Origin: Spirochaetales bacterium
Lineage (GTDB): Bacteria > Spirochaetota > Spirochaetia > JABMQR01
Reading direction: 5' to 3'
NCBI GenBank assembly: GCA_018399255.1
Contig: JAGYPA010000020.1
Span: 1 to 59,854, forward strand
DNA length: 59,854 bases
Made by a program: the position numbers and the translations under genes. The notes under the pieces are model-generated. The model searched no databases. It was not told the origin of the DNA and was given only the letters and a program-made list of their open reading frames with translations. How positions within the stretch are numbered: the stretch's first letter is position 1; every line of letters begins with the position of its first letter. Of this stretch, positions 1 through 8,514 are shown in pieces.

Positions 1-1
1 A

Positions 2-265
2 ACCTTTGCCCTGGACGAGAAAACGATGCTCAGTCTGAAAAAATTGGCGCATATCTGGCATGTTTCACAGGCTGAAGTAGTCAGGAAGGCTGTTGAAATG
101 GCGGAAAGAGAGATGGAGCAGCTGAAACAGGAAAAACTGAAGCAACTCTACCGGTATCATGAAAAACGTGGAATGAAAACAGAAACTGCAGAAGCGTATC
201 TGAACGAAGTTGCAGAGAACCGGTCGGAATGGGGAAGAGAAAGAATGGGGAAGAGGACAGAGTAG
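2..265 (+). CDS. Ribbon-helix-helix antitoxin, VapB-like (5' end outside window)
   Basis: Small basic protein directly before a PIN toxin. The frame is open to the window edge, and the residues before the first internal ATG (position 26) read TFALDEKT, typical of the strand that opens ribbon-helix-helix DNA-binding domains, so the true start lies upstream. LKKLAHIWHVSQAEVVRKAVEM fits the following two helices. The rest is charged and probably wraps the toxin. Its stop codon abuts the toxin ATG with no gap, the usual translational coupling of vapBC. Expected role: neutralise the toxin and repress its own promoter, by family knowledge. Confidence 0.7.
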   Translation, partial: TFALDEKTMLSLKKLAHIWHVSQAEVVRKAVEMAEREMEQLKQEKLKQLYRYHEKRGMKTETAEAYLNEVAENRSEWGRERMGKRTE

Positions 266-652
266 ATGATTCTTCTTGATACCAACTATCTTATCAGGGC
301 TTTGGTCCCGCAGTCGGAAGAGATGCAGCGGATTGTTGACTGGGTAACCGCTGGTGAGGAGCTGATCACTTCTGCAGTGTCCTGGTACGAGTTTATCTGC
401 GGACCGGTAGATGAAGAAGGAATTGCCGTCGTCTCCTCGCTGATTGAAGATAGAATACTACCGTTTACCCGCGATCAGGCTGCCGAGGCAGCACGTCTTT
501 TCAATGAAACGGGCAGGAAGCGGAATCTCCGGGTTGATGCCATGATTGCTTCAGCGGCGATACTCACACATGCAGAACTCGCTACGGAGAACCTTGGTGA
601 TTTTACCGATTTTACCGCTTCAGGGCTGCAGCTGATCAATCCATCACGATAA
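266..652 (+). CDS. vapC: PIN-domain ribonuclease toxin, VapC family
   Basis: A 128-residue protein of normal VapC length. Acidic residues expected to bind the catalytic metal are visible: D5 in LLDTNYLI, E42 in WYEF, D91 in LRVDAMIA and D112 in the TENLGDF motif. The family are Mg-dependent endoribonucleases that cut tRNA or rRNA when the antitoxin is degraded. It starts immediately after the antitoxin stop. It looks intact, unlike the several other toxin-antitoxin pieces in the window. Confidence 0.85.
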   Translation: MILLDTNYLIRALVPQSEEMQRIVDWVTAGEELITSAVSWYEFICGPVDEEGIAVVSSLIEDRILPFTRDQAAEAARLFNETGRKRNLRVDAMIASAAILTHAELATENLGDFTDFTASGLQLINPSR

Positions 653-660
653 CCGACCTG

Positions 661-1236
661 CTATTCAGGCTGCCTCGGCAGCCGCGGGTACTCCTCCACC
701 GTCCGCACCACCTCCTCCGGCAGGCGCAGCCGTATCTCATCAAACGGGCAGTGCGTCAGCCGGGAGATATCTGCCAGCAGCTGCCGGCTCGCCTGCTGGG
801 GCACCTTCCGCTCAGCCGGAAAACCGCACCCCGACTCCACGCTGAACAGCCGCTCGAACATGAAGCGCAGATTCTGCTCACCTGCCCAGCCGAATCCCTG
901 ATTGAGCGCCAGAGAGATGCAGTTTCCCCCGTTAATCTGCGTAAACAGCCAGCCGTCAAGCGGCTCGCGCAGCAGCCCGCAGAAGACCCCGGGATACTGC
1001 ATGACCGAATTGAGGAACCCCTGGCCCGTCCCGCAGCCGCCGATAGCAAAATCCACCGTGCCCCGATTGAGCAGCAGGGCAGTCATATAACCGGTATGAA
1101 TATACTGCAGCTCAGGCAGCTCCCCCTTCGCATGCATCCCGCAGTTGAGTACTTCGTGCCCCAGACCCTCCAGGGCAGCGATAATCGCACCGTTCTTATC
1201 GGCAGCACTTGTCTCGTTGATAACTGCAATTCTCAC
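661..1236 (-). CDS. RpiB/LacAB-family sugar-phosphate isomerase
   Basis: Member of the RpiB/LacA/LacB family, which interconverts aldose and ketose phosphates such as ribose 5-phosphate and ribulose 5-phosphate. The N-terminal strand MRIAVINE and the catalytic-cysteine motif GGCGTGQG (cysteine near residue 68) are present, and GGNCISLAL matches the region after the second strand. At 191 residues it is longer than the usual 145-155; the extra part is a C-terminal extension ending in LRLPEEVVRTVEEY. It is the last gene of the operon and overlaps the transketolase C-terminal subunit by 4 bp. The physiological substrate is unknown, since family members also act on hexose, tetrose and branched sugars. 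Confidence 0.8.
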   Translation of the reverse strand: MRIAVINETSAADKNGAIIAALEGLGHEVLNCGMHAKGELPELQYIHTGYMTALLLNRGTVDFAIGGCGTGQGFLNSVMQYPGVFCGLLREPLDGWLFTQINGGNCISLALNQGFGWAGEQNLRFMFERLFSVESGCGFPAERKVPQQASRQLLADISRLTHCPFDEIRLRLPEEVVRTVEEYPRLPRQPE

Positions 1237-2216
1237 TCTCTCCTCCCTTTGCCCTGGGCAATTTCTCGTACCCGCTCGACAATCTGGTCCACATTCATCC
1301 CGTATCGGGAAAAAAGCGCCTCATCGTCGCCCGATTCCAGAAAAACATCCTGAAACCCGAGCTTCGTCACACGGCAGGGTGCATGCTCGGATACCGCAGC
1401 CGCTACCGCATCGCCCAGCCCGCCAATCACGCTGTGATTCTCCACCGTCAGAATATGTCCGTACCGCTCTGATGCCGCGATCACCGCTTCAATATCCAGC
1501 GGCTTCACTGTTCCCATATGGATAACCGCTGTTCGGATACCGTACTGCTTCCCCAGCTTCCCGGCAGCCTGCAGCGCCTTAGGGGTCATCATCCCGGTTG
1601 ATATAATAACCGCGTCATCCCCATCATGAATCAGCTTTGCCTTACCGAACTCGAAGGGCTCATGCTCGCCGAAAATAACCGGCACGGGACAGCGCACAGT
1701 CCGAAGATAGACCGGCCCCGGGATCCTCATTACCGCCTCGACGGCCGCCCGCGTCTCGACCGGATCGGCGGGGACGATTACCGGCATATGGGGAACCGCT
1801 CGCATAACGGCAATATCCTCAATTGACGAGTGGCTTGCCCCGGCACGGCCGGTCGGCAGTCCGCCGTAGGCGCCGTTGAGCTTAACATTAGCCCGGGGAT
1901 AGGCAATCGTATTGCGGACCTGATCCCCGGCCCGTTTCGTCAGAAATATCGCGAACGTGGAGACAAAAGGTATCCAGCCCTGAGTCGAGAGACCGGCAGC
2001 AATTCCGACCATGTTGGCCTCAGCTATTCCGATCTGATAGAAACGGTTGGGATAGGCATCCCTGAACAGCGCTGTCTGGGTTGATGCACCGACATCGGCA
2101 TCCAGAACCACCAGACGGGGATACGCTTCCCCAAGCTCCACAAGGGTCTCCCCGAAAATCAGCCGGGGAGCAAACGCTTCCCCGATAGAAAGCCTTCTCC
2201 GATTAGCCGTACTCAC
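1233..2216 (-). CDS. Transketolase, C-terminal subunit (pyrimidine-binding and C domains)
   Basis: A 327-residue protein equal to the second half of transketolase. It has the pyrimidine-binding domain with the glutamate that activates TPP in the GIAEANMVGIAAGLS segment (about residue 75), then the C-terminal domain (about 190-320) with VENHSVIGGLGDA, typical of split transketolases and 1-deoxyxylulose-5-phosphate-synthase-like proteins. It overlaps the N-terminal subunit gene by 4 bp, so the two are translated together and form one enzyme that moves two-carbon ketol units. Split transketolases are common in catabolic operons, including those for branched pentoses such as apiose. The substrate here cannot be told from sequence. 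Confidence 0.9.
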   Translation of the reverse strand: MSTANRRRLSIGEAFAPRLIFGETLVELGEAYPRLVVLDADVGASTQTALFRDAYPNRFYQIGIAEANMVGIAAGLSTQGWIPFVSTFAIFLTKRAGDQVRNTIAYPRANVKLNGAYGGLPTGRAGASHSSIEDIAVMRAVPHMPVIVPADPVETRAAVEAVMRIPGPVYLRTVRCPVPVIFGEHEPFEFGKAKLIHDGDDAVIISTGMMTPKALQAAGKLGKQYGIRTAVIHMGTVKPLDIEAVIAASERYGHILTVENHSVIGGLGDAVAAAVSEHAPCRVTKLGFQDVFLESGDDEALFSRYGMNVDQIVERVREIAQGKGRRE

Positions 2217-3316
2217 TGGCTTGTACCCCCTATTCCGCGAACCTGGTCCTCAACCATGATGCCGGCCCCTGACCGCCCGGATTTCTTGGCTGCATCGAGC
2301 TCGGCGAAGGCGGCAAGCAGTTCCCGCCGGTCTGGCGCCTTTCCGTGCCATATATGGGTATTCTCCATAAAGGAAACCCCTTTCCCTTTAACCGTGTGGG
2401 CAGCAACAATAACCGGACCGTTTTCTGCCAGAGCAAACGCCTGCTCCATCACCGGAAGACAGGATGAGATATCGTTGCCCTGACACTCAAGCACCTGCCA
2501 GTTGAAGGCCTTCCATTTATCTGCCAGCGGTTCCAGATTGAGCGTTTCGGCCGTAGCGGCGGCCAGCTGCACTTTGTTATAGTCCAATATGGCAATGAGC
2601 CGACGAACGGGACGATTTCCCGCGTACATCGCGGCCTCCCAGACCTGCCCCTCCTGCAGTTCACCGTCGCCAAGCAGCACCACCGTGCGAAAGTTCCTCC
2701 CGGCAGCTGCCCCGCCCATGGCCATGCCTATCCCGATGGAGAGTCCCTGGCCCAGCGACCCGGTGGAGTAGTCAACTCCGGGACATTTATGCATATCCGG
2801 GTGGGCCTGCAGCGGTGAGCCGATCTGGTCGAAGGTTCTCAGCACGTCAGCGGCAAAGTAGCCGCGCAGAGCCAGAGCACTGTAATATCCGGGTGTCGTA
2901 TGCCCCTTGGAGAGGATAAAACGATCCCGGTCGACCTTGGCCGGGTCCGCTGGATCAACATTCAGCAGATAAAAGTAGAGCACCGTGATAAGCTCTGCCA
3001 TCGAGAGTGATCCGCCGGTATGGCCGGCCCCGGCGGCTTCCGTAACGGCAAGAATGGTGTATCGCAGTTCCAAAGCGATCCGTTCCAGCTGTTCAATGCG
3101 CTGCTCAAGCGAGAGTTTGGAAGTGACCGCAGGTAACGGCCCGCGGCTGAAGATCGCATCCAGTCTGGCATCCAATGCTTTTTCAGCATCCAATGCTTTT
3201 TCAGCATCCAATGCTTTTTCAGCATCCAATGCTTTTTCAGCACCCAGCGGTTTTTCAGCATCCGGCGGTGCACCCTGCACGCCCCCTTTCCCGGAATTCG
3301 CCAACGAATCCATCAT
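2213..3316 (-). CDS. Transketolase, N-terminal (TPP-binding) subunit with repeat-expanded N-terminus
   Basis: First half of transketolase. AGHTGGSLSMAEL and FILSKGHTTPGYY are family signatures, and the TPP/Mg motif is GDGELQEGQVWEAAMYAGN. At 367 residues it is about 80 longer than typical N-terminal subunits. The excess is at the N-terminus, where a six-residue unit AEKALD is repeated about five times before the real domain begins near LSLEQRIEQLERI. The repeat units are in frame (18 bp), so the enzyme can remain functional. It lies 1 bp after the Gfo/Idh gene in the same operon. Confidence 0.9.
   Translation of the reverse strand: MMDSLANSGKGGVQGAPPDAEKPLGAEKALDAEKALDAEKALDAEKALDARLDAIFSRGPLPAVTSKLSLEQRIEQLERIALELRYTILAVTEAAGAGHTGGSLSMAELITVLYFYLLNVDPADPAKVDRDRFILSKGHTTPGYYSALALRGYFAADVLRTFDQIGSPLQAHPDMHKCPGVDYSTGSLGQGLSIGIGMAMGGAAAGRNFRTVVLLGDGELQEGQVWEAAMYAGNRPVRRLIAILDYNKVQLAAATAETLNLEPLADKWKAFNWQVLECQGNDISSCLPVMEQAFALAENGPVIVAAHTVKGKGVSFMENTHIWHGKAPDRRELLAAFAELDAAKKSGRSGAGIMVEDQVRGIGGTSQ
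3168..3268 (-). repeat. 18-bp in-frame tandem repeat at transketolase N-terminus
   Basis: Plus-strand unit gcatccaatgctttttca, four identical copies (3168-3239) followed by a diverged copy (3240-3257) and a partial one. It encodes AEKALD repeats on the minus strand. The identity of the copies points to recent duplication or homogenisation. Confidence 0.95.
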
Positions 3317-3317
3317 C

Positions 3318-4490
3318 CTATAGAATCCTCCCCATCTGTCTCAGCTCCTCCAGCGTCAGCCCTCTTCGCGAGGTCACCGCCTTTACCTCCTCGGCATGTC
3401 GTCGAACCGCATATCCGGCAGGATCCTCCTGGTCAAACTCATCAATATAGACCTCACGGCACTCACGGGAGGACTGGATAATGGCCAGGGCGATGACCAG
3501 AATCTTGCGGGCCTGCTCCCCGGTCAGCAGAGGAGCCTCACGACCCTTGATAGCCCCGATATAGTTGTGCACGGCATTGCGGAAACTGCTTCCCCAGTCG
3601 GCATCCAGGTCCTCAAAATGGATCCACTGAGAACGGGTCCCGTCGAACCAGCTCAGCGGCGGGCCGGAACGTAGATTCCCGGTCGCCCGATTGACCAGGA
3701 TCATCCCCTTGGACCCGGTAATCTCGAACCACTCATCATTGGCATAATATTTTGAGGGCATGTGCATATCCCAGGCATGGGTATAATCGCAAATCCCGTA
3801 GCGCGTCCCTTCCTTGTACTTCCAGACAATATTTGCCGGACAGTCCACCACCCCGTCAGCCGAATCGATCCAGGCAAACACCTTGTCAATTTCCCCGAGC
3901 AGATACCAGGCAATGCACCACATATGATGCCCGTGATCAAAGGTCTGCATCCCCCGCCCTTCGATATTCTCCTGCATCCGCCACTCCCAGGTGCGCGGAT
4001 CTATCTCCCAGCCCCCGCTCGAACCGCTGATAAACTTGATCCGCATATTTATCGGCTCCCCGATCGCCCCGCTGTCGATCAGCTCCTTCGCCTTCATCAG
4101 GGGCGGATAAAAAATATAGTTCTCGATAACCTTGTAGACCGTATCCAGGTCCCGGACTGCAGAAAGCATCCGGTCCGCGCTCGGCAGATCGATGGTCATC
4201 GGTTTCTGGATCATGATATGCTTGCCGGCCGCTGCCGCCTCGATCACCATCTGCTCATGCAGCTTCTGCGGTGTAAGAATATCGACCGCATCAACGCGAG
4301 GGTCCGCCAGAAGTTCCCGGTAGTCCCGATAATATCTGTCAGCCTTCCACTCACGCTGCTTCTGCCGTCCGGTCTCTTCTGTCCGGGTGGAAACCGCATA
4401 GAGCCGCACCTCGGGATTGTCAAGATAGCCAAGTACATGAAGATCCGATATTCTGCCAAGTCCGATGATTCCGATGTTGATTTTTTCCAT
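3318..4490 (-). CDS. Gfo/Idh/MocA-family NAD(P)-dependent oxidoreductase
   Basis: A 390-residue protein with an N-terminal Rossmann fold (IGIIGLGRISDLHVLGY, GxGxxS variant) and the C-terminal alpha/beta domain. The conserved EKP motif is QKP here (KHIMIQKPMTIDL). Tryptophans and histidines in GMQTFDHGHHMWCIAWYLLGE occupy the usual catalytic D/H region. Family members oxidise or reduce hydroxyls of sugars, cyclitols and sugar acids. Placement between an IolD-like enzyme and a transketolase suggests it oxidises a cyclitol or sugar taken up by the operon's ABC transporter. Substrate unknown. Confidence 0.85.
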   Translation of the reverse strand: MEKINIGIIGLGRISDLHVLGYLDNPEVRLYAVSTRTEETGRQKQREWKADRYYRDYRELLADPRVDAVDILTPQKLHEQMVIEAAAAGKHIMIQKPMTIDLPSADRMLSAVRDLDTVYKVIENYIFYPPLMKAKELIDSGAIGEPINMRIKFISGSSGGWEIDPRTWEWRMQENIEGRGMQTFDHGHHMWCIAWYLLGEIDKVFAWIDSADGVVDCPANIVWKYKEGTRYGICDYTHAWDMHMPSKYYANDEWFEITGSKGMILVNRATGNLRSGPPLSWFDGTRSQWIHFEDLDADWGSSFRNAVHNYIGAIKGREAPLLTGEQARKILVIALAIIQSSRECREVYIDEFDQEDPAGYAVRRHAEEVKAVTSRRGLTLEELRQMGRIL

Positions 4491-5232
4491 TCTTCAATCA
4501 CCTGCCAGGCTATTTCATCTTCTACTGCATCGCACCAGGTTACCGACATTCCAGCTGCCGAACACCCCTCAGCCCTCCGAGCGGGTCATCGCCATAGTAG
4601 ACCGGCACATGGACCAGGGAGAGCCCGGGATGGGCATAGGCTGATAGTAACGCGATTTGCTGAGGCTTTCGATTGTCGACCCCCGGATACCGGCATGGAT
4701 GCCGGAAACCGCACTTGCCAGCTGCAGGTAATTCACGGCAACCGTATCACTGGTGGCAAATTCGGCCCCATCCCCGTACTGGGCTTTCTGGAAGCGCCGA
4801 AATCGCAGCCATCCGACGGCGTCAAAAAGCACGATCATGCCCTCTGAGCCCGTGCTCCACTCCGTCGATAAGAATCTGGGGATTCATCATGAAGCTCCCG
4901 TCCCCGGTAAACGCTATGGGGTACTCGGGCGTTTGACTAGGGCCGATGCCAGCAGGGCCGATACGGCAAAGCCCATGTAGGAGGAGCCGGTGTCGCTGTA
5001 CGTCTGCCCGGGACGCTGGTCATGCAGGGGCCTGAAGCCGTCTGCCCGCACATCGCCGGCATCGAAGATCTTGACTGCCCCGCAAGTATCGGCAAAGTCG
5101 ATGACAGCGCGAATCGCGTCGGCTGGGTCAGGAGGGCCTGCCCCGAGGTCGGGTCGGTGAGTACCGGATGCCCCAGCGCTCCCGGCAGAAGGCATCCCAG
5201 GCGAGCCGCTGCTGCCTGCAAGCCGTCAGCCA

Positions 5233-5323
5233 GGCCATTTTCGCATCGGACTTTTTCGCATCGGCCATTTTTACATTGGCCATTTCTGCATTTTGCTATT
5301 TTCTCATTGGCCTTTTTCGCATC
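5233..5323 (-). repeat. 15-bp tandem repeat inside the IolD-like gene
   Basis: Six units of about 15 bp, plus-strand ggccattttcgcatc (5233-5247), ggactttttcgcatc, ggccatttttacatt, a 16-bp copy at 5278-5293 and two more to 5323. On the coding strand they give DAKMA/DAKKS-type pentapeptides between the middle and C-terminal domains. The 16-bp copy creates one of the frameshifts. Confidence 0.85.
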
Positions 5324-6518
5324 AGCAGGAGGGATGGCGCTTTCTCCAGCTCCTCGTTCAGCCGGGAAATTACCAGTTCGGCATCCCCGGGCAGCGGGCA
5401 GGGTGCGGTTGTACTCGAGAACATCGGCAGAGATCGCTGTTGATGCTGATTACCTGCTTCACCGTTTTCCAGGCGGTTCCCGAGGAGTCCCACTGGCAGA
5501 CTCCCCGCTCCTACGGTAATGAGCAGGTCGGCATGTTCCATGGCGTAGTTGCCGCGGAGATTGATCCCTTTGAGCCTCCGACTGTCATGTTGCGCGGGTC
5601 ACTGTCCGGCAGCAGTCCGGGAACATTCGGGCCGTGGACATATACGGCATGGGTAAGGTCCAGCAGACGCTTCAGCACTTCGGGAGAAATATCCCGGGCG
5701 CCGCCGCCGGTCTTCACTACCACTCTTTCGTGGGCTGCGATGAGCTCGGCGGCCAGAGAATACTGCGCCGTTTCCATTCCTCTGCTGCGGGGTATCGGTC
5801 GAGGTCGGGGCAGTTCGTCGAGATTGCAGCCGGTTATGACCCGCGGCTGGCTGTTCATCGGCATCAGCAGGAAAAAGGGCTGTTCGCGGGCGGGATTGCG
5901 GGTTGCCGCGAAGCCCCATTTCAGGGCGGTAAATACGGACCGGGGTTCGGTGAGGGTATAGGTCCCGCCCATGCCGGAGGTGATGCGGGCAAAAAGGTTC
6001 TGCTCGCGTCTGGGCACCTGCTGCATGTTGGGTCCTTCGTTATGGGTGGTCTCGTCTCCGAAGATATAGTAGATGCCGAGGCCGTTGGATGCCGCCAGGA
6101 GGGAGCCGGCAAAGGCGTGGAGGGCCCCCGGTCCGATCGAGGTAATAACCGCAGCCCGCTGTCCGTACTGCCAGCGCAGCTGGGCGGCCGCATGAGAGGC
6201 CTCGGTCTCATGGCGAACATTGCACATCCGCAGCAGCCCGGCAGCCTGATACACCCTGAGCACCTCTGCTATGTCGGTGGAACCATGCCCGAATATGCCG
6301 ATAAAGGTGCGGACATCCTGGTTCAGCAGGCCGAGCACCAGCGCCTCACTTACGCTGATATCCTGGAACTGCTCAAGCCGGTTTTTTTCCAAGGATGCTT
6401 CGAGACTTCCCTCTTCGGCTACGGCGCGGGCTCTCGCTTCCCGGGGGCTTTCTGCGCGTGCAAGCGATTCCCTTGAGCTTTCCGTACCGGCGCCCCGTTC
6501 ATCCTGGACGTCAGAATC

Positions 6519-6617
6519 AAGCTTATCGTGTTTATCAAGCTTATCGTGTTTATCAAGCTTATCGTGTTTATCAAGCTCATCGTGTTTATCAAGCTTCTCG
6601 TGTTTATCAAGCTTATC
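6519..6617 (-). repeat. 18-bp in-frame tandem repeat at the start of the IolD-like gene
   Basis: Plus-strand unit aagcttatcgtgtttatc, about 5.5 copies from 6519, encoding DKHDKL on the minus strand beginning four codons after the ATG at 6623. Unit length and position relative to the start codon mirror the unrelated repeat in the transketolase gene. Confidence 0.95.
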
Positions 6618-6629
6618 GGGCATATCAGC

Positions 6630-7472
6630 CTACTCCTTTACGGCGCCCATCGAGAGGCCGTGAATAAAATGCCGCTGCATAAAGATGAACAGCAGCAGCG
6701 TGGGAATGGTCGCAATCAGAGCCCCCGCAGCCTGATTTCCCCAGGCCAGACCATACTGACCGCGCAGCTGAAGAATTCCCATCTGAATCGTCATCCGGAA
6801 TTCCGACTTTATGAGAATCAGCGGCCAGAGAAAATCATTCCAGATCCAGGTAAACTGCAGAATCAGCAGGGCGGTGAGGGACGGACGGGCAAGGGGCAGC
6901 ATAATCCTGAAGAGCACCTGCCAGTCATTGCATCCATCGAGCATAGCCGACTGCCGCAGCGAGGAGGGAATATCCTTGAAGAAGTTGGTCATCATAAGCG
7001 TACAGATCGGCAGCCCGAAGCCCACATGGACCAGGATGAGCGAACGGACGGTATCGAGCAGATCGAGGTTATTGAAGAGCCCGAACAGCGGAATAAGCAC
7101 GATCTGCGGAGGAAAAAACATGCCGGCAACGATGAGTATGTAGAGCGTCCTGCTCCCTTTGAAGCTCATTTTCCCGAATGCGTAACCGGTCAGGGAGCCG
7201 AGAAATATCGACAAAACCGTTGCAGAAACGGTCACAATCACGGTATTGAGCAGAAACAGCCTGATCTTTCCATCCTCCCAGACGGTAATAAAGTTCTCGA
7301 AGGTCGGCGGAAGGGGGAAATTCCAGAACCCTTCCCGGATAATATCCCGGTTAAGACGGAAGGCGGTCGTAAATGCCCCATAAATCGGGATAAAAAAGAG
7401 AAGGCAGATGAGGACGACCAGCGCAAACGTGAAGACAGCTGCCGTCCTTCCCGAACGATTCCTGCTATTCAC
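6630..7472 (-). CDS. Sugar ABC transporter inner-membrane permease, MalG type
   Basis: A 280-residue member of the CUT1 permease family with about six membrane segments (the first at residues 12-35). The cytoplasmic EAA loop that contacts the ATPase reads SLRQSAMLDGCNDWQVLFRIMLPLARP. The C-terminus FIHGLSMGAVKE is typical of MalG-like subunits. It overlaps the MalF-type gene by 8 bp, and the IolD-like gene starts 7 bp downstream. No ATPase gene is in the operon, so a shared MsmK/UgpC-type ATPase encoded elsewhere is likely, as in many spirochaetes and firmicutes. Confidence 0.9.
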   Translation of the reverse strand: MNSRNRSGRTAAVFTFALVVLICLLFFIPIYGAFTTAFRLNRDIIREGFWNFPLPPTFENFITVWEDGKIRLFLLNTVIVTVSATVLSIFLGSLTGYAFGKMSFKGSRTLYILIVAGMFFPPQIVLIPLFGLFNNLDLLDTVRSLILVHVGFGLPICTLMMTNFFKDIPSSLRQSAMLDGCNDWQVLFRIMLPLARPSLTALLILQFTWIWNDFLWPLILIKSEFRMTIQMGILQLRGQYGLAWGNQAAGALIATIPTLLLFIFMQRHFIHGLSMGAVKE

Positions 7473-8337
7473 GGTGATCCTCCCGCATTACTGACCTGAA
7501 ATAGAAGTAAACCACTATAAACACGATAATAAAGAGCACGCTGGCGACAGCACTCCCGTACCCCATGCGGTAGTTCCAGAAGGACTCCCGGTACATGAGG
7601 GTGGTGAGAACCTCGGAACTGCGGTAGGGACCGCCCTTGGTCGTTATATAGACAAGGTCAAAATTTTTCAGCGAATTGATGATGGTAAGCGAGACAACCA
7701 CCACGGTAGAATTTTTCAATTGAGGAAGAACTACCCGGAAAAAGATCTGCCTTCCACCAGCTCCGTCAATGCGGGCAGCCTCTATCAGGTCCTGTCGGAC
7801 TCCGCTGAGCCCGGCAAGATAGAGAATCATGCAGAGCCCGGTATGCTGCCAGGATGCGGCGAAAATAATGGCCAGAAGCGCGGTCTCTTTCTGTGCCAGC
7901 CAGGCATAGTTCCACTCGGGATTGCCGAAGAGCCTGATCACCATATTGAGAATGCCGATTCGCGGTTCATAAATAAAGTTCCAGATCATCCCGATTATGA
8001 CATAGGAAAAGATCATGGGAAGGTAGATGACCGATTTGAAGAACACTGCTCCCGGCACTCCGCGATCCAGGAGCACTGCGAGAATCAGACCGAGAACCGT
8101 GGGCACCAGCAGGAAAATCATGACCCAGATTATATTATGATAGATGGCGCCCCGGAAATTGGGATCGGTAAATACCCCCCGGTAGTTCCTCAGACCGATA
8201 AAGTCATATGCTTGGGACACTCCGTCCCAGTTTGTCAGGCTCAGGTAGAGCGTCTGCACGAACGGATAGACTATGACGACTCCATACACGAGAAGAGGCA
8301 CCAGAAGAAACTGCCAGGCTGTATTTTTCTGAATCAT
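7465..8337 (-). CDS. Sugar ABC transporter inner-membrane permease, MalF type
   Basis: A 290-residue CUT1 permease with six predicted membrane segments and the EAA loop DLIEAARIDGAGGRQIFFRVVLPQLK. KGGPYRSSEVLTTLMYRESF near the C-terminus is the conserved MalF/UgpA segment. It pairs with the downstream MalG-type subunit. A 177-bp gap with a strong hairpin separates it from the upstream binding-protein gene. Confidence 0.9.
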   Translation of the reverse strand: MIQKNTAWQFLLVPLLVYGVVIVYPFVQTLYLSLTNWDGVSQAYDFIGLRNYRGVFTDPNFRGAIYHNIIWVMIFLLVPTVLGLILAVLLDRGVPGAVFFKSVIYLPMIFSYVIIGMIWNFIYEPRIGILNMVIRLFGNPEWNYAWLAQKETALLAIIFAASWQHTGLCMILYLAGLSGVRQDLIEAARIDGAGGRQIFFRVVLPQLKNSTVVVVSLTIINSLKNFDLVYITTKGGPYRSSEVLTTLMYRESFWNYRMGYGSAVASVLFIIVFIVVYFYFRSVMREDHRE

Positions 8338-8426
8338 ACGCTCACTTTATCCGTAAGTTTTGGTTTCTTGGTGATAGGAGCCTGCGGGACTGGGTCACGA
8401 CAAGATTTCCTTTGGGAAAAGCAGCA

Positions 8427-8450
8427 TCCTGCCGGCCGAAGCCGGCAGGA
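8427..8450 (-). promoter_or_regulatory. Intercistronic hairpin between binding-protein and permease genes
   Basis: Perfect 10-bp inverted repeat tcctgccggc / gccggcagga around a CGAA tetraloop, then tgctgctttt on the minus strand. It lies downstream of the binding-protein stop. Such structures commonly stabilise the binding-protein message or partly terminate transcription so that binding protein exceeds permease; this role is inferred. Short ctgcagaatt repeats lie at 8456-8515. Confidence 0.6.
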
Positions 8451-8514
8451 ACAGCATTACAGAATTCTGCAAAAGCTTGCAGCCTCCTGCAGAATTCTAC
8501 AGACTCCTGCAGAA

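Larger units (their letters stand above)
4540..6623 (-). pseudogene. IolD-like TPP-dependent enzyme, frameshifted
   Basis: The 5' 370 codons (5511-6623) are open and match the N-terminal half of IolD/acetolactate-synthase-type enzymes: FIGIFGHGSTDIAE, VRHETEASHAAAQ carrying the catalytic glutamate, and ITSIGPGALHA. Downstream the product is recoverable only by changing frame several times: HADLLITVGAGSLPVGLLG, VISINSDL, DVLEYNRTLP, VIDFADTCGAVKIFDAGD, TGSSYMGFAVSALLAS, TGDGSFMMNPQ (TPP motif) and VHVPVYYGDDPLGGL at the end. Frame changes lie within tens of bases while residues stay conserved, so the damage is indels, not substitutions. Repeats lie at the start and in the middle. It is either a recently inactivated gene or one with assembly errors. 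Confidence 0.8.
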